55,186 nucleotides of DNA from Ardenticatenaceae bacterium (GCA_030065875.1 JASJCR010000032.1:1-55186), one strand, 5' to 3'. Positions 43,954 to 54,536 are shown, counted from the stretch's first letter. Numbers and translations are program-made. The notes: a model not told the origin generated them from the letters alone.

Positions 43954-45366
43954 TTATCCAATCATCGAGCTTTCGTAATTGCGCATGATCAGCTGCGCTT
44001 CGATTTGGCGCATCGTATCGATGACCACACCCACGACGATGATTAAACCGGAGCCGGTAATGACCAGAGCACTTTCAGCCAACCCGCTGATATCGAGGAA
44101 ATACCCCATAAATTGTAAAATCCCAGGGATAATAGACACCAACCCCAGGAAGATTGCGCCCACAAAGGTGATGCGACGCGTCACGGCCATCAGGTAGTCA
44201 TCCGTCTTCTTACCCGGCCGAATACCGGGGATAAAGCCGCCGCGCTGCTGCAGGCTCTGAGCCAGACGCTGCTGCCGAACCATGACGTCGGTATAGAAGA
44301 ACGTAAAACCGACAACCGCCAGGAACATAAACACCCAGAAGAGCGCCAGAGCCCCCGGATAAACGGCCGGATCCCCGCCCTGGGTAAATCCCTGCGACAT
44401 GATGCGAGCCAGCCGAATGCCAAACCCCTCCCCTTCTTCTGCCACGGCCGTCCGCACAAAGAAGCTGGCGGCCAACGCGGGAAAAGTCAAAATAGATTGG
44501 GCAAAGATGATGGGAATCATACCGGCGGTATTAACCTTGAGAGGCACATGGGTACTCGCTCCCTGATAAACTTTGCGACCGCGAACGCGGCGGCCGTATT
44601 GCACCGGGATGCGCCGTTCCCCTTCCTGGATGTAGACGATAACCAGGACGGTCACAATCGTTAACAGGATAAAAACCGCCAGCGAGATAAAACGCTCGGC
44701 CAAATCGGTTTGAGTGACATTAAACAGGTTCAACAGGTTCAGCGGAATACCGGAGGCAATACCGCTGAAGATAATGAGGGAAACCCCCTGGCCTACTCCG
44801 CTCTCGGTGATTTGCTCGCCCAGCCAAAGGGCAAACATCGTCCCTCCGACCATCGCCAGCAGCGTGGTCAGCGTAGGCAGGATATTTTCAGGAGAGCTAA
44901 AGCCAAAGAAGGGCATAATCTGGTCTAAAACATTTGCCCCACCACCAAAGCTGATGCCCACCAGGTTGATCTGGCCAATCGCCTGCAGCAGAGCCAGAGG
45001 AACCGTGAGATAGTAGGTAATGCGATTGATGCGATTACGCCCCTGTTCTCCTTCCTGTGATAATTCTTCCAGGTAGGGAATAACGGGAGTCAGCAGCTGG
45101 ATAATAATCGAGGCGGTAATGTAGGGATAGACACCCATCGACATGACCGAGAAGTTGCTAACCGCACCACCGGACAACAGGTTTAATACACCCAGTAACC
45201 CCTCCAGTCCCTGTCCACCCTGGGTGAACTGGAGCCAGGCTTGGAGGTCAACACCTGGTACCGGAATGTTGGCCGTTAATCGGTAAATCACCAAAATCCC
45301 GATCGTGAAGAGAATTTTTCTCCGCAGTTCGGGAACGGTGAATGCTGTACGGACCGATTCAATCAT
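43954..45366 (-). CDS. secY: Protein translocase subunit SecY
   Basis: A 470-residue polytopic protein with about ten transmembrane helices. Typical pieces are GILVIYRLTANIPVPGVD, SVMSMGVYPYITASIIIQLL, GRRVRGRKVYQGASTHVPLKVN-type loop and PGKKTDDYLMAVTRRITFVG near the end. It forms the channel of the general secretion system with SecE/SecG. Place between rplO and adk is standard. Confidence 0.97.
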   Translation of the reverse strand: MIESVRTAFTVPELRRKILFTIGILVIYRLTANIPVPGVDLQAWLQFTQGGQGLEGLLGVLNLLSGGAVSNFSVMSMGVYPYITASIIIQLLTPVIPYLEELSQEGEQGRNRINRITYYLTVPLALLQAIGQINLVGISFGGGANVLDQIMPFFGFSSPENILPTLTTLLAMVGGTMFALWLGEQITESGVGQGVSLIIFSGIASGIPLNLLNLFNVTQTDLAERFISLAVFILLTIVTVLVIVYIQEGERRIPVQYGRRVRGRKVYQGASTHVPLKVNTAGMIPIIFAQSILTFPALAASFFVRTAVAEEGEGFGIRLARIMSQGFTQGGDPAVYPGALALFWVFMFLAVVGFTFFYTDVMVRQQRLAQSLQQRGGFIPGIRPGKKTDDYLMAVTRRITFVGAIFLGLVSIIPGILQFMGYFLDISGLAESALVITGSGLIIVVGVVIDTMRQIEAQLIMRNYESSMIG

Positions 45367-45372
45367 GAGCCA

Positions 45373-45861
45373 TTACTCCTCTGTTGAAGCCGCGTCACTT
45401 TGACTGTTAAGTGGCAAAATTTCGATTTTACCCCCGGCCGCTTCAATTTTTTCTTGAGCCGACTTTGAAAAACCGTGTGCCTTTACCGTTAAAGGTACAT
45501 TGAGTTCTCCTTGACCCAAAATCTTAAACGGGTCAGAGAGCTTCTTGAGTAAACCGACGGCCAGCAGAACTTCCGGCGTGATTTCCATACCGGCTTCCGC
45601 TTCCATTTCGGTAAACACACCCACGTTAATGGGCCGATAATAAATTTTACGCCGGTTGGTAAAACCGCGTTTAAATGGCAATCGGCGAGCCAACGGCAGC
45701 TGACCACCCTCAAAATAGGGGCCTTTACCGCCACCGCTTCGCGCACCTTGTCCCTTGGTACCTCGTCCGGCGGTTTTTCCCTGCCCGGCCGAGATACCAC
45801 GACCCACTCGCTTGCGCTTTTTGGTGGACCCATTATCTGGACGCAGATCGTGCAACTTCAT
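45373..45861 (-). CDS. rplO: 50S ribosomal protein L15
   Basis: 162 residues; MKLHDLRPDNGSTKKRKRVG, GQGARSGGGKGPYFEGGQLPL and a C-terminal KAHGFSKSAQEKIEAAGG are standard. It ends 7 nt before secY. Confidence 0.97.
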   Translation of the reverse strand: MKLHDLRPDNGSTKKRKRVGRGISAGQGKTAGRGTKGQGARSGGGKGPYFEGGQLPLARRLPFKRGFTNRRKIYYRPINVGVFTEMEAEAGMEITPEVLLAVGLLKKLSDPFKILGQGELNVPLTVKAHGFSKSAQEKIEAAGGKIEILPLNSQSDAASTEE

Positions 45862-45862
45862 C

Positions 45863-46048
45863 TTACTTTACCTCTTCAACTTTTACGAGATGACTGACTT
45901 TATTCACCATACCCCGAATCACCGGTGTATCGTTATGTTCAACCACTTGGTTCAACTTTTTAAAACCCAAGGCGCGAATGGTATCTTTTTGATCTTGCTT
46001 ATACCCGATCGCGCTTTTGGTATAGGTTACGCGCAATTTTTTAGTCAT
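45863..46048 (-). CDS. rpmD: 50S ribosomal protein L30
   Basis: 61 residues: [24 protein letters not shown] and [18 protein letters not shown] are the compact bacterial L30. Its start overlaps the end of rpsE by 8 nt, indicating translational coupling; only 1 nt separates it from rplO. Confidence 0.95.
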   Translation of the reverse strand: MTKKLRVTYTKSAIGYKQDQKDTIRALGFKKLNQVVEHNDTPVIRGMVNKVSHLVKVEEVK

Positions 46049-46577
46049 TGTAACGACTCCAAATCGGGGTAACTTGCTGCGGATCTTTTCCGCGGCGTGC
46101 CGCTTCTTCTTCGATATATTTTAGCTGAAACAAGCCGTCAATCGTTGCCCGAATGACGTTCAGCGTGTTGTTGCTGCCCAATGATTTGGACAGAATATCT
46201 TTGTAGCCGGCCGCTTCAATGACCGCCCGGACACCACCACCGGCGATAACGCCGGTACCCGGGGAAGCTGGCTTCAGCATGACGCGGGCAGCGCCGTGTT
46301 TTCCTACAACTTCATGGGGAACGGTCGAGCCGACCATCGATACCTTATCCATTGAACGACGGGCTTTTTCCAGTGCCTTGCGAATCGCGTCGGGCACCGT
46401 GCGGGCTTTTCCGATGCCCATGCCCACCGTTCCTCGGTTATCCCCCACAACCACAGTAACGCGGAAGGCAAATCGCCGGCCGCCCTTGATTACCTTGGCC
46501 ACACGGGAGATATCAATAATGCGCTCATCCAGCTCTTGCTGTTGAGATGATTTAAAATTTTGGCGTCTTTGACCCAT
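46041..46577 (-). CDS. rpsE: 30S ribosomal protein S5
   Basis: 178 residues with the S5 N-terminal RNA-binding domain ([25 protein letters not shown]) and C-terminal domain ([28 protein letters not shown]). The family role is decoding fidelity. Confidence 0.98.
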   Translation of the reverse strand: MGQRRQNFKSSQQQELDERIIDISRVAKVIKGGRRFAFRVTVVVGDNRGTVGMGIGKARTVPDAIRKALEKARRSMDKVSMVGSTVPHEVVGKHGAARVMLKPASPGTGVIAGGGVRAVIEAAGYKDILSKSLGSNNTLNVIRATIDGLFQLKYIEEEAARRGKDPQQVTPIWSRYND

Positions 46578-46591
46578 TTGATTTCCTCAAT

Positions 46592-46954
46592 TTAAAACTC
46601 GAGCCCGCCTTCACGAGCGCCTTCTGCCAATGCTTTGACCCGGCCATGATAAATAAATCCGCCGCGGTCAAAAACAACCTGGGTTATCCCGGCCGCTTTG
46701 GCACGCTCGGCGACTTTTTGGCCAACTAATTTCGCTTGCTCCGCTTTATTCTTGCCGGACAATTCAGAAGCCAGTTCTTTGTCGATCGTCGAGGCAGAAA
46801 CCAATGTATGGCCTGCTACATCGTCAATCACCTGAGCATAGATATTGTCGAGGCTGCGAAAAATATTTAAACGCGGCCGTTCGGTTGTCCCGGAAATTTT
46901 ATGACGCATCCGATATTGACGACGCTTGCGGGCAATTCTAGACTTTTCTGACAT
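46592..46954 (-). CDS. rplR: 50S ribosomal protein L18
   Basis: 120 residues from the ATG at 46954 ([21 protein letters not shown]); the frame continues open to 47185, inside rplF, and is not used. [20 protein letters not shown] and the C-terminal [26 protein letters not shown] are diagnostic. Binds 5S rRNA with L5. Confidence 0.97.
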   Translation of the reverse strand: MSEKSRIARKRRQYRMRHKISGTTERPRLNIFRSLDNIYAQVIDDVAGHTLVSASTIDKELASELSGKNKAEQAKLVGQKVAERAKAAGITQVVFDRGGFIYHGRVKALAEGAREGGLEF

Positions 46955-46958
46955 GACC

Positions 46959-47504
46959 TTATACCTTACCAGCCTTACCAGCTTTACGCCGGACGTGTTC
47001 ACCCAGGTAACGAATCCCCTTGCCTTTGTATGGCTCAGGCGGGCGTACTTTGCGAATTTGAGCGGCCATTTCCCCGACAACCTGTTTATCAATGCCGTTG
47101 AGGATGACCAGCCGGCCGCGCTCTTCAACGGCAAACTTGGTGTCGTTGTCTGGCGCTTCGATCTCAACCGGGTGTGAATACCCAACGTGAAGAACCAACG
47201 TAGAACCCTTCATTTCCGCTCGGTAGCCAACACCCTGGATGCTCAGCCGTTTTTCAAACCCTTCGCTTACCCCGGTGACCATGTTGTTCAACAGAGCGCG
47301 GGTTAACCCGTGCAGCGCGCGATGATCGCGCGAATCGGTCGGCCGGGTTACCTCAACCACTCCATCGTTTACCTTAATTTCCATATCGCGATGAAAGCGC
47401 TGGGCCAGCGAACCTTTTTTGCCCTTTACTTCCACCATGCTGCCATCGATATTAATCGTGACACCGCTCGGTAACGCAATCGGTTGTTTTCCAATACGAG
47501 ACAT
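46959..47504 (-). CDS. rplF: 50S ribosomal protein L6
   Basis: 181 residues from the ATG at 47504 ([14 protein letters not shown]); ten more residues of open frame exist upstream and overlap rpsH. The C-terminal [25 protein letters not shown] is the L6 signature. Lies 4 nt before rplR. Confidence 0.97.
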   Translation of the reverse strand: MSRIGKQPIALPSGVTINIDGSMVEVKGKKGSLAQRFHRDMEIKVNDGVVEVTRPTDSRDHRALHGLTRALLNNMVTGVSEGFEKRLSIQGVGYRAEMKGSTLVLHVGYSHPVEIEAPDNDTKFAVEERGRLVILNGIDKQVVGEMAAQIRKVRPPEPYKGKGIRYLGEHVRRKAGKAGKV

Positions 47505-47508
47505 GCGT

Positions 47509-47916
47509 CTACCAAACCTTGCACAAAACTTCACCGCCTACACCAAGACGGCGAGCATTCTGCCCTGTCATCACCCCTCGGGAGGTCGTGACGATGGCGA
47601 TACCCATGCCACTTAACACCCAGGGGATTTCTTTTTTGCCAACATAAACACGGCGTCCCGGTTTGCTGATACGCTGTAAACCGGCAATCACCGAACGGCG
47701 ATTTTTCTTATCGCCCACATATTTCAAATCTACTTGCAGCATCGGAAACGGGGTGGTTTCCAAGACTTCATAGCTCTTGATATACCCTTCGTCTTTCAAC
47801 ACTTCAGCCACTGAAGTTTTCAATTTTGAAGTGGGCATAACGACCGTTTTGTGCTGCCGCATAATTGCGTTGCGAATACGGGTCAACATATCCGCAACTG
47901 GATCACTCATTGACAT
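47509..47916 (-). CDS. rpsH: 30S ribosomal protein S8
   Basis: 135 residues, [20 protein letters not shown] at the start; GAGGT lies 6 nt upstream of the first ATG, which supports it over the second. The C-terminus has [19 protein letters not shown], the S8 signature that binds helix 21 of 16S rRNA. In many bacteria S8 is the translational repressor of this operon. Confidence 0.97.
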   Translation of the reverse strand: MSMSDPVADMLTRIRNAIMRQHKTVVMPTSKLKTSVAEVLKDEGYIKSYEVLETTPFPMLQVDLKYVGDKKNRRSVIAGLQRISKPGRRVYVGKKEIPWVLSGMGIAIVTTSRGVMTGQNARRLGVGGEVLCKVW

Positions 47917-47925
47917 GCGTTTACC

Positions 47926-48108
47926 TCACCAACTCGACTTAACCATTCCCGGAATGTTGCCCTTGAGAGCTTCTTCCCGTAAGCAAATCCGACAAAGACC
48001 GAAACGACGATAATATCCGCGCGGCCGGCCACACAAAACGCAGCGGTTGCGAACACGAGTACGATACTTCCGCTTTTGTTCACGGGCAATCATGGATTTT
48101 TTTGCCAT
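47926..48108 (-). CDS. rpsZ: 30S ribosomal protein S14, zinc-binding type Z
   Basis: 60 residues, the short zinc form: [20 protein letters not shown] carries the two Cys-x2-Cys pairs. Located between rplE and rpsH as in Gram-positive and many other bacteria. Confidence 0.97.
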   Translation of the reverse strand: MAKKSMIAREQKRKYRTRVRNRCVLCGRPRGYYRRFGLCRICLREEALKGNIPGMVKSSW

Positions 48109-48121
48109 GTTTTTTCCTCAC

Positions 48122-48673
48122 TTATGCCATTTCACGAACAAATGGCATCTCTAACAGGGCCAGTAAACGGCGCCCTTCCTCATCATTTCGAGCTGACGTG
48201 ACAATGCTTACACTCAACCCGCGAACTTTATCAATCGAGTCGTAGCTGATCTCCGGAAAAATAAGCTGTTCCGGTAATCCAAGCGTGTAATTTCCACGTC
48301 CATCAAATGCATCAGCGGAAACGCCCTGGAAGTCGCGCGTACGCGGCAGAGCGACGTGAATGAGACGCTGCAAAAACGCCCACATCTTTTCACCTCGCAA
48401 GGTAACCTTGACTCCAATGATGCGCCCTTCACGCAGCTTAAACCCGGCAATTGATTTTTTTGCCTTGTTTAATACCGGCTTTTGGCCGGTGATCTTCTCG
48501 ATGTCACGCACCGCAAATTCGACGGCCCGCGCGTTGTCCAACGCCTCGCCTAAGCCGATGTTGAGAACAACTTTCTTAATTCTGGGCACCTGCATGACGT
48601 TGCTGTACTCAAATTCTTTAAGCAAAGCTGGTACCACGTCTTCTTGATATGTTTCTTTGATTGGCTTCAACAT
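48122..48673 (-). CDS. rplE: 50S ribosomal protein L5
   Basis: 183 residues: [20 protein letters not shown] at the start, [27 protein letters not shown] and [20 protein letters not shown] match the family. It binds 5S rRNA and contacts the P-site tRNA. Confidence 0.98.
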   Translation of the reverse strand: MLKPIKETYQEDVVPALLKEFEYSNVMQVPRIKKVVLNIGLGEALDNARAVEFAVRDIEKITGQKPVLNKAKKSIAGFKLREGRIIGVKVTLRGEKMWAFLQRLIHVALPRTRDFQGVSADAFDGRGNYTLGLPEQLIFPEISYDSIDKVRGLSVSIVTSARNDEEGRRLLALLEMPFVREMA

Positions 48674-48727
48674 AATTGAAAACTCCTGGCTGAATGCCTA
48701 GTACATTCAGGACGAGTTCCTCACTTC

Positions 48728-49066
48728 TTAATCGAGTTCTACCCCGCTTTTCTTCGCGAAGCGCACCGGCCGCGTTTTTCCTGGATCATCCTCCCGGGGA
48801 ACACGGCGAATACCAACTCGTGTCGGTTCATCGCTTTCAGGATCGATTACCATCACGTTTGACGCATCAATCGGGGCCTCAAATTCAATGATGCCCCCCT
48901 GCGTGCGACCACGTCCGGCTTGCTGCGGTTTTTGGTGCTTTTTGACAATATTGACACCAGAAATAACCACCTGCTTCTTGTTCGGAATCACCCGCGTGAC
49001 TTCTCCACGAACGCCTTTATCGTTCCCGGAAATGACGATGACTTGATCACCTTTTTTGATTCTCAT
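48728..49066 (-). CDS. rplX: 50S ribosomal protein L24
   Basis: 112 residues beginning RIKKGDQVIVISGNDKGVRGEV (KOW motif), with VVISGVNIVKKHQKP and GGIIEFEAPIDASNVMVI. It is an assembly initiator on 23S rRNA. Twelve nt downstream of rplN. Confidence 0.97.
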   Translation of the reverse strand: MRIKKGDQVIVISGNDKGVRGEVTRVIPNKKQVVISGVNIVKKHQKPQQAGRGRTQGGIIEFEAPIDASNVMVIDPESDEPTRVGIRRVPREDDPGKTRPVRFAKKSGVELD

Positions 49067-49078
49067 CGTTTACCTTTC

Positions 49079-49450
49079 CTATAATACTTCTGGGGCCAGC
49101 GAGAGGATACGATTGAATCCCTGCTCGCGAAGTTCGCGGGCCACCGGCCCAAAAATACGGGTGCCAACCGGGTTTTTGCTTTCAGCATCAACAATTACCG
49201 CAGCATTATCGTCAAATTTGATGTAGCTGCCGTCAGATCGGCGATACTCTTTGGCTGTGCGCACGATGACGGCGCGCACAATGGTGCTTTTCTTGACGTT
49301 GCCGTGAGGGGTGGCCTTTTTTACTGTGGCCACCACAAGATCACCAACACGGCCGTAATACCGTTTTGAACCACCCAACACCTTAATCACCAGGAGTTCT
49401 CTGGCGCCGGAGTTATCGGCAACGTTCAGTCGACTTTCTACTTGAATCAT
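49079..49450 (-). CDS. rplN: 50S ribosomal protein L14
   Basis: 123 residues: [19 protein letters not shown] and [23 protein letters not shown] are the conserved ends. It contacts 16S rRNA and forms an intersubunit bridge. Confidence 0.98.
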   Translation of the reverse strand: MIQVESRLNVADNSGARELLVIKVLGGSKRYYGRVGDLVVATVKKATPHGNVKKSTIVRAVIVRTAKEYRRSDGSYIKFDDNAAVIVDAESKNPVGTRIFGPVARELREQGFNRILSLAPEVL

Positions 49451-49462
49451 TGCAGCAGCCTC

Positions 49463-49711
49463 CTACGCCTTTGTCATCACCTCCACGACGGTCCAACGTT
49501 TCTGACGGCTTAACGGTCGGGATTCTAATATCTGAACCCGGTCGCCAACCCGACAGGTGTTTTCCTCGTCGTGGGCTTTATATTTTTTAACGATACGAAC
49601 AACTTTGCCATACAGAGGATGACGCTTGGTCGTTTCAACGGAAACAACAACCGTCTTATCCATCTTGTTGCTGGTTACCGTTCCGATTAAACGCTTTCTT
49701 TGTTCTCTCAT
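49463..49711 (-). CDS. rpsQ: 30S ribosomal protein S17
   Basis: 82 residues: [20 protein letters not shown] and [21 protein letters not shown] are diagnostic. Its ATG overlaps the rpmC stop by 4 nt (ATGA), so the two are translationally coupled. Confidence 0.97.
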   Translation of the reverse strand: MREQRKRLIGTVTSNKMDKTVVVSVETTKRHPLYGKVVRIVKKYKAHDEENTCRVGDRVQILESRPLSRQKRWTVVEVMTKA

Positions 49712-50136
49712 GACGCCACCTCAAATTCATCCACTTTTTGAATCGGCAGGATGTTGCTGCGCTGACGTCGAGTACGGCGGCGTTTCTTGTTTAAATCCAC
49801 TTTCCCGGATGCCAACTCATTTTCATCCGCATCCGAAAGTGTGACCAAGAAATACCCTTCTTCGTAATCGTAGCGAGCCTCCCCCGTCCACTCTTTTCCA
49901 TCCAGAACGGCCGCAACCGCCGGCTGCTCGGCTAATTCTTCGATCGCCCACGCCCGCTTGGTCAAAATTTCCAATAAGCGGGCAATTTCCCGACGAACCT
50001 GCTTCAGGCGAGCCGTGTTCTCCAGGCTGCCGGTTGCTCTCTGAAAACGCAGGTTGAACTGTTCAGTTCTGGCATCATCCAGCAGCTCTTCAATGTCTGC
50101 CGTGCTCATATTGCGAAGCTCAACGATGTTAGCCAT
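49708..50136 (-). CDS. rpmC: 50S ribosomal protein L29 with long C-terminal extension
   Basis: 142 residues; L29 is normally 60-70. The L29 core is residues 1-62 ([53 protein letters not shown]). The remaining 80 residues have an [21 protein letters not shown] segment and a basic [11 protein letters not shown] patch before an acidic end. The extension is in frame and overlaps both neighbours (TAATG with rplP, ATGA with rpsQ), so it is not an artefact of a missed stop. L29 lies at the polypeptide exit tunnel, so an extra domain there could touch nascent chains or exit-site factors (inference). Confidence 0.93.
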   Translation of the reverse strand: MANIVELRNMSTADIEELLDDARTEQFNLRFQRATGSLENTARLKQVRREIARLLEILTKRAWAIEELAEQPAVAAVLDGKEWTGEARYDYEEGYFLVTLSDADENELASGKVDLNKKRRRTRRQRSNILPIQKVDEFEVAS

Positions 50137-50552
50137 TATCCCTGGCCATCCTTCGCGATAACCTGAGTCCTAATTGGCAGCTTGTAGCTGGCCAGGCGCA
50201 GCGCTTCGCGGGCAATGTCTTCCGGAACGTCAGCAACTTCAAACAAGATGCGACCCGGCTTGACAACAGCAACCCAATGATCAACCGATCCTTTCCCTTT
50301 ACCCATGCGGGTTTCGGCCGGCTTCGCCGTCACCGGTTTGTCCGGAAAAATCCGGATCCAGTAGCGGCCGCGACGTTTCATGTGACGCACAACGGCACGG
50401 CGCATCGCTTCGATTTGACGGCTCGTGATCCAGCCGGGTGACAGCGCCTGCAGACCAAATTCACCGTTCTGCAGATCGGTACCCCCCTTGGCCATCCCAC
50501 GCATGCGGCCGCGAAATTGCTTGCGATATTTCACGCGCTTTGGCATTAACAT
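50136..50552 (-). CDS. rplP: 50S ribosomal protein L16
   Basis: 138 residues from the ATG at 50552 ([19 protein letters not shown]), with AGGAG 8 nt upstream; an open frame to 50585 is not used. [21 protein letters not shown] [29 protein letters not shown] is the conserved core. It helps position the A-site tRNA. One-base TAATG overlap with rpmC. Confidence 0.97.
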   Translation of the reverse strand: MLMPKRVKYRKQFRGRMRGMAKGGTDLQNGEFGLQALSPGWITSRQIEAMRRAVVRHMKRRGRYWIRIFPDKPVTAKPAETRMGKGKGSVDHWVAVVKPGRILFEVADVPEDIAREALRLASYKLPIRTQVIAKDGQG

Positions 50553-50626
50553 AACATGCACTCCTGTGAGTGGTTTTGCCTGCATGATTGAGCCTCAGCC
50601 CTATCAACAGACAACCTGTCCCACCT

Positions 50627-51277
50627 TTAAGACATCATGCCGCTCTTCTGCGGCAAAACTTCACCTTTATAAATCCAGACTTTGACCCCAATACGGCCAA
50701 AAGTGGTTAACGCTTCCGATTTCCCAAAATCGATATCGGCGCGCAGCGTATTGCGCGGCACCCGACCATCAATCATTTTTTCGCGACGAGCCATGTCCGA
50801 CCCGTTTAACCGGCCGGCAACCTCGACCCGGATCCCCTGAGCACCCTGGCGCATCGCCAGCTGCACCGCTCGCTTCATCGCTCGGCTGTGAGAAACACGC
50901 CGCTCAAGCTGACCGGAAATGCTCTGAGCCACCAGGGCGGCCTCGATCTCTGGCTGGGAAACCTCTTCCACTTCCAGGCGGACCGCTTTACCGGTCAATT
51001 TCCGCAATGAGTTGCGCAGTTCTTTAACCGCAGCCCCTTTCCGGCCGATCACAACGCCCGGCTTTGAGGTCCAAATGGTCACCTGAACCTGATTGGGAAA
51101 ACGTTCTATCTCAATTTTACTGATTCCCGCATTCGAGGAAACCTTGTTCACCAGCTCACGAATTTGAAAATCTTCGTTCAGCAGGTCTGAATACCGTGTG
51201 CCTTCCGCGAACCACCGTGCATTCCAATCACGGATTACTTTTAGGCGGAAGCCGTTTGGATGTACTTTACGTCCCAA
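50627..51277 (-). CDS. rpsC: 30S ribosomal protein S3
   Basis: 216 residues starting at TTG (TTG GGA CGT AAA), supported by AAGGAG upstream; ATG or GTG starts are not available at the conserved position MGRKVHPNGFRL. The KH domain is at KPGVVIGRKGAAVKELRNSL and the C-terminal domain includes VAGRLNGSDMARREKMIDGRVP. S3 forms the mRNA entry site. Confidence 0.97.
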   Translation of the reverse strand: MGRKVHPNGFRLKVIRDWNARWFAEGTRYSDLLNEDFQIRELVNKVSSNAGISKIEIERFPNQVQVTIWTSKPGVVIGRKGAAVKELRNSLRKLTGKAVRLEVEEVSQPEIEAALVAQSISGQLERRVSHSRAMKRAVQLAMRQGAQGIRVEVAGRLNGSDMARREKMIDGRVPRNTLRADIDFGKSEALTTFGRIGVKVWIYKGEVLPQKSGMMS

Positions 51278-51293
51278 AATTGACTCTCCTTAT

Positions 51294-51650
51294 CTAACCG
51301 ACATCTTCGCGTTCGGCCAAAACTACCGTGATATGGCACTGTCTTTTAATCAGCGGTTTCCACCGGCCACGGCTACCAAAGCGGCCGCGCTTTAAGCGGC
51401 GACCATCATCGACAAAAATTTTGTGAACATACAGGTCTTCCATATCCAACCCGTAATTCTCCTCAGCATTTGCCAGAGCTGACTGAATCAATTTGAAAAC
51501 CGGTTCAGCCGCCTTATTCGGCAAAAAACGGAGAGAATCGAGGGCTAAATCCGCGTTTTTTCCCCGTACTGTATCGACCACAAGGCGGGCCTTTTGAGGG
51601 GAAATCGGCAGATTTTTAGCGATCGCTCTAACTTCAAAAATATCAGCCAT
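51294..51650 (-). CDS. rplV: 50S ribosomal protein L22
   Basis: 118 residues: AKNLPISPQKARLVVDTVRGK, LRFLPNKAAEPVFKLIQSALANAEENYG and the C-terminal KRGRFGSRGRWKPLIKRQCHITVVL are standard. Its loop lines the exit tunnel. TAATG overlap with rpsS. Confidence 0.98.
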   Translation of the reverse strand: MADIFEVRAIAKNLPISPQKARLVVDTVRGKNADLALDSLRFLPNKAAEPVFKLIQSALANAEENYGLDMEDLYVHKIFVDDGRRLKRGRFGSRGRWKPLIKRQCHITVVLAEREDVG

Positions 51651-51931
51651 TACCGACGCATCCTTTTTTCTTCCTTCCCGATGTGACCACGGAAAGTCCG
51701 CGTTGGAGCAAATTCTCCAAGCTTGTGCCCGACCATATTTTCGGTGATGTATACCGGAATATGGCGACGGCCGTCATGAACCGCAATGGTATGACCCACC
51801 ATCTGGGGGAAAATTGTGCTGGCTCGCGACCAGGTACGGATGACCTGCCGCTTGCCGCTGCTATTCATATCCTCAACTTTTTTGAGCAGTTTCGGATTAA
51901 TATAAGGTCCTTTTTTGAGTGAACGCGACAT
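51650..51931 (-). CDS. rpsS: 30S ribosomal protein S19
   Basis: 93 residues: [20 protein letters not shown] and [21 protein letters not shown](R)GH are diagnostic. S19 contacts the 30S head with S13. Confidence 0.98.
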   Translation of the reverse strand: MSRSLKKGPYINPKLLKKVEDMNSSGKRQVIRTWSRASTIFPQMVGHTIAVHDGRRHIPVYITENMVGHKLGEFAPTRTFRGHIGKEEKRMRR

Positions 51932-51975
51932 TCGTCCAGTTCTCCTTTTCGTCTACTGTTGACGATCTAAACTCA

Positions 51976-52818
51976 TCAACGACGCTTCTTCGTGCGACGA
52001 CGGAAGACAAATTTGTCAGTCCGTTTGTTGCGGCGTGTCCGCTTGCCAAGAGCCACCTTACCCCAAGGGGTTTTGGGGGCGGGCATACCAACCGGTGAAC
52101 GACCCTCACCACCACCATGAGGATGGTCCCGAGGAGACATCGCCGATCCGCGTACAGTAGGACGAATACCCAAATGGCGTTTCCGTCCCGCCTTTCCTAA
52201 TTTGATATTACCGTGCTCCTGGTTGCCCACCTGACCAATTGTGGCCAGGCATTCCTGAGGAACGTAGCGCTCCTCACCCGAAGGTAGACGCAGGGTGACG
52301 TAGAGAGGATGGTCCTTAGCTAACAGCTGAGCGGACGTACCGGCCGCGCGAACCATTTGTCCCCCTCGACCGGGCTGCATTTCGATGTTGTGCACCGTGG
52401 TTCCCAAAGGAATATTCTGCAGCTCCATGGTGTTCCCAGGGCGAATGTCAATTTGACTGCGGCTGCTCATGATTTGATCGCCAACCTGCAGACCCAGAGG
52501 GGCAATGATGTACCGCTTTTCGCCATCTTCATACTGAATCAGGGCAATACGCGCGGAACGGTTGGGATCATACTCGACGGATATTACTTCGCCAGGTACT
52601 TCAAATTTGTTTCGCTTAAAGTCGATGATCCGGTAGCGGCGCTTGTGGCCACCGCCACGATGCCGTACTGTAATCTTGCCTCTCGCATTCCGGCCGGCGC
52701 GTTTGCGTAAACCGCGGACAAGAGAGCGTTCTGGCTTACTGCGCGTAATCTCCTCAAAGGTATAGCCGGTCATGTCGCGGCGTCCGGGAGATGTTGGCTT
52801 GTAAACTTTAACTGCCAT
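51976..52818 (-). CDS. rplB: 50S ribosomal protein L2
   Basis: 280 residues; [22 protein letters not shown] at the start and [21 protein letters not shown], including the conserved His of the peptidyl-transferase-associated loop, near the C-terminus. It is required for subunit joining and peptidyl transfer. Confidence 0.98.
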   Translation of the reverse strand: MAVKVYKPTSPGRRDMTGYTFEEITRSKPERSLVRGLRKRAGRNARGKITVRHRGGGHKRRYRIIDFKRNKFEVPGEVISVEYDPNRSARIALIQYEDGEKRYIIAPLGLQVGDQIMSSRSQIDIRPGNTMELQNIPLGTTVHNIEMQPGRGGQMVRAAGTSAQLLAKDHPLYVTLRLPSGEERYVPQECLATIGQVGNQEHGNIKLGKAGRKRHLGIRPTVRGSAMSPRDHPHGGGEGRSPVGMPAPKTPWGKVALGKRTRRNKRTDKFVFRRRTKKRR

Positions 52819-52902
52819 TTTTACCTCCAGAGAGTGTCTTTACGTGGCGGCTGAACGACTGGAACACCTTCCCGGCCGAACAGCGTCACACACTCCTGCT
52901 TA

Positions 52903-53193
52903 TTACACCCCTTCGAACAGCTCAATTGAGCCTTCGGATAGGGTAACGATTGCCTTTTTATATTCAGATTTGCGAATCCGCATCTGCCGATTGCGATACG
53001 AGCGGCCGCGCTTGGCCGGCATATTGAGAATGCGCACCTTTTCTACGGTGACGTCAAACGCCTGCTCAATCGCATGTTTGATCATAATTTTGTTGGCGCG
53101 AGGATCCACCACAAAGGCGTATTGATCCAGAGCTGCCAGGCCGCTGCTTTTTTCGGTAATGATCGGACGTCGAATAACTTCTCGCCAATGCAT
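52903..53193 (-). CDS. rplW: 50S ribosomal protein L23
   Basis: 96 residues: REVIRRPIITEKSSGLAALDQ, QYAFVVDPRANKIMIKHAIE and VRILNMPAKRGR are conserved. It is the docking site for trigger factor and SRP at the tunnel exit. Confidence 0.96.
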   Translation of the reverse strand: MHWREVIRRPIITEKSSGLAALDQYAFVVDPRANKIMIKHAIEQAFDVTVEKVRILNMPAKRGRSYRNRQMRIRKSEYKKAIVTLSEGSIELFEGV

Positions 53194-53195
53194 GA

Positions 53196-53849
53196 TTAAG
53201 CCTCACTTTCCTCAGCCATCACCGGGGATGTGCCTAAAATATCAACAATGATGTTAAATGCATCGAGTGATAAAACCACTTTTTCGTGCCCCAGCAAATC
53301 CCGCATGTTGAGGTAGGGGGCGTGAATCGCTTTGACATCAGCCAGGTTGCGAGCAGATCGCTCAACGTTGACATCGCGACCGGGAATGACCACCAGAGTA
53401 GAGTCATCACCAGCCAGACGCTTGACCAGCGCGGCCATTTCTTTGGCTTTTGGCTGATCCATTGTTATTTCATCCACAACGATGACGCCGTCGGCTGCTG
53501 CTTTGGCCGTCAAAGCGGAACGAAGCGCAGCACGACGCATCTTGCGCGGCATTTTTTTGCTGTAATCGCGTACCTGCGGGCCGTGAGCAACCCCACCACC
53601 GACAAAAATCGGGGCTCGACGGCTGCCGTGACGGGCATTTCCGGTCCCTTTTTGCCGATACAGTTTGGCGCCGGTACGGGAGACCTCAGAACGGCCTTTC
53701 ACCTTGTGGGTGCCAAGCCGGGCATTCGACAGCTGACGGACCAGTGCCTGATGCATCAAACCAACATTTACGTTTGCTTCAAAAATGTCGGCCGGAAGTT
53801 CGATGCTATTGACCACATCTCCGGCCATGTTCACAACTGAAAGTTGCAT
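53196..53849 (-). CDS. rplD: 50S ribosomal protein L4
   Basis: 217 residues: NARLGTHKVKGRSEVSRTGAK and RQKGTGNARHGSRRAPIFVGGG, a tunnel-lining loop, and VLSLDAFNIIVDILG at the end are standard. L4 represses the S10 operon in E. coli; no evidence of that here. Confidence 0.98.
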   Translation of the reverse strand: MQLSVVNMAGDVVNSIELPADIFEANVNVGLMHQALVRQLSNARLGTHKVKGRSEVSRTGAKLYRQKGTGNARHGSRRAPIFVGGGVAHGPQVRDYSKKMPRKMRRAALRSALTAKAAADGVIVVDEITMDQPKAKEMAALVKRLAGDDSTLVVIPGRDVNVERSARNLADVKAIHAPYLNMRDLLGHEKVVLSLDAFNIIVDILGTSPVMAEESEA

Positions 53850-53861
53850 CGTTCTTCCTCC

Positions 53862-54536
53862 TTATCCTTGGCCTTTAATGGCTGGGCGAATCATGACCAG
53901 ACCGCCTTTTGTGCCTGGAATCGCGCCACGAACCGCCAGCAAGTTGCGTTCCGCGTCGACTTTCATGACCACCAGATTTTGAATCGTTTGACGCTTGTTC
54001 CCCATGCGACCAGGCATACGCATTCCTTTGAATACCCGCGCATTGGTCGAAGCAGCGCCAATTGAACCAACAGCACGCCACCGGTCAGATTGACCGTGCG
54101 TCTTTGGTCCACCGCCAAAGCCGTGGCGCTTCACAGCACCAGCAAAGCCTCGGCCTTTGGTCTTACCCGTCACGTCTACTTTTTGACCGGCTTCAAACTG
54201 TTCGACAGTCAAAACCTGCCCAATTTCGAATTCAGACGGATCATTCGTCTTAAATTCCCGCAAGTAGCGCAGCGGCGAAATTCCGTTTGTTTCTTTCCGA
54301 TTGGGGTGTTTGTCATCTGATTCCAAAAGACCGAGGTGGCCTTTTTGCCCCCGCGACAAACTCTTTTCTTTTGTTTCGTCAAAGCCAACCTGAACGGCGT
54401 CATAACCGTCTACTTCCGTTGTCTTGACTTGTGTCACATAGCATGGACCAGCCTGAATGATCGTAACGGGTGTGGCCACACCGTCATCGTCAATCATCTG
54501 GGTCATACCAAGCTTAATGCCCAGTAATCCTTTCAC
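53862..54536 (-). CDS. rplC: 50S ribosomal protein L3
   Basis: 224 residues from GTG at 54536 ([21 protein letters not shown]). GGAGGT lies 4 nt upstream and the conserved L3 start begins there; the longer ATG frame to 54563 adds nine residues not found in L3. [23 protein letters not shown] and [23 protein letters not shown] are the family signatures near the peptidyl-transferase centre. Confidence 0.97.
   Translation of the reverse strand: MKGLLGIKLGMTQMIDDDGVATPVTIIQAGPCYVTQVKTTEVDGYDAVQVGFDETKEKSLSRGQKGHLGLLESDDKHPNRKETNGISPLRYLREFKTNDPSEFEIGQVLTVEQFEAGQKVDVTGKTKGRGFAGAVKRHGFGGGPKTHGQSDRWRAVGSIGAASTNARVFKGMRMPGRMGNKRQTIQNLVVMKVDAERNLLAVRGAIPGTKGGLVMIRPAIKGQG

Noticed and set aside
46955..47185. 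N-terminal extension of rplR (197-residue frame)
   Set aside because: It lies inside rplF in another frame; L18 homology begins exactly at the ATG at 46954.
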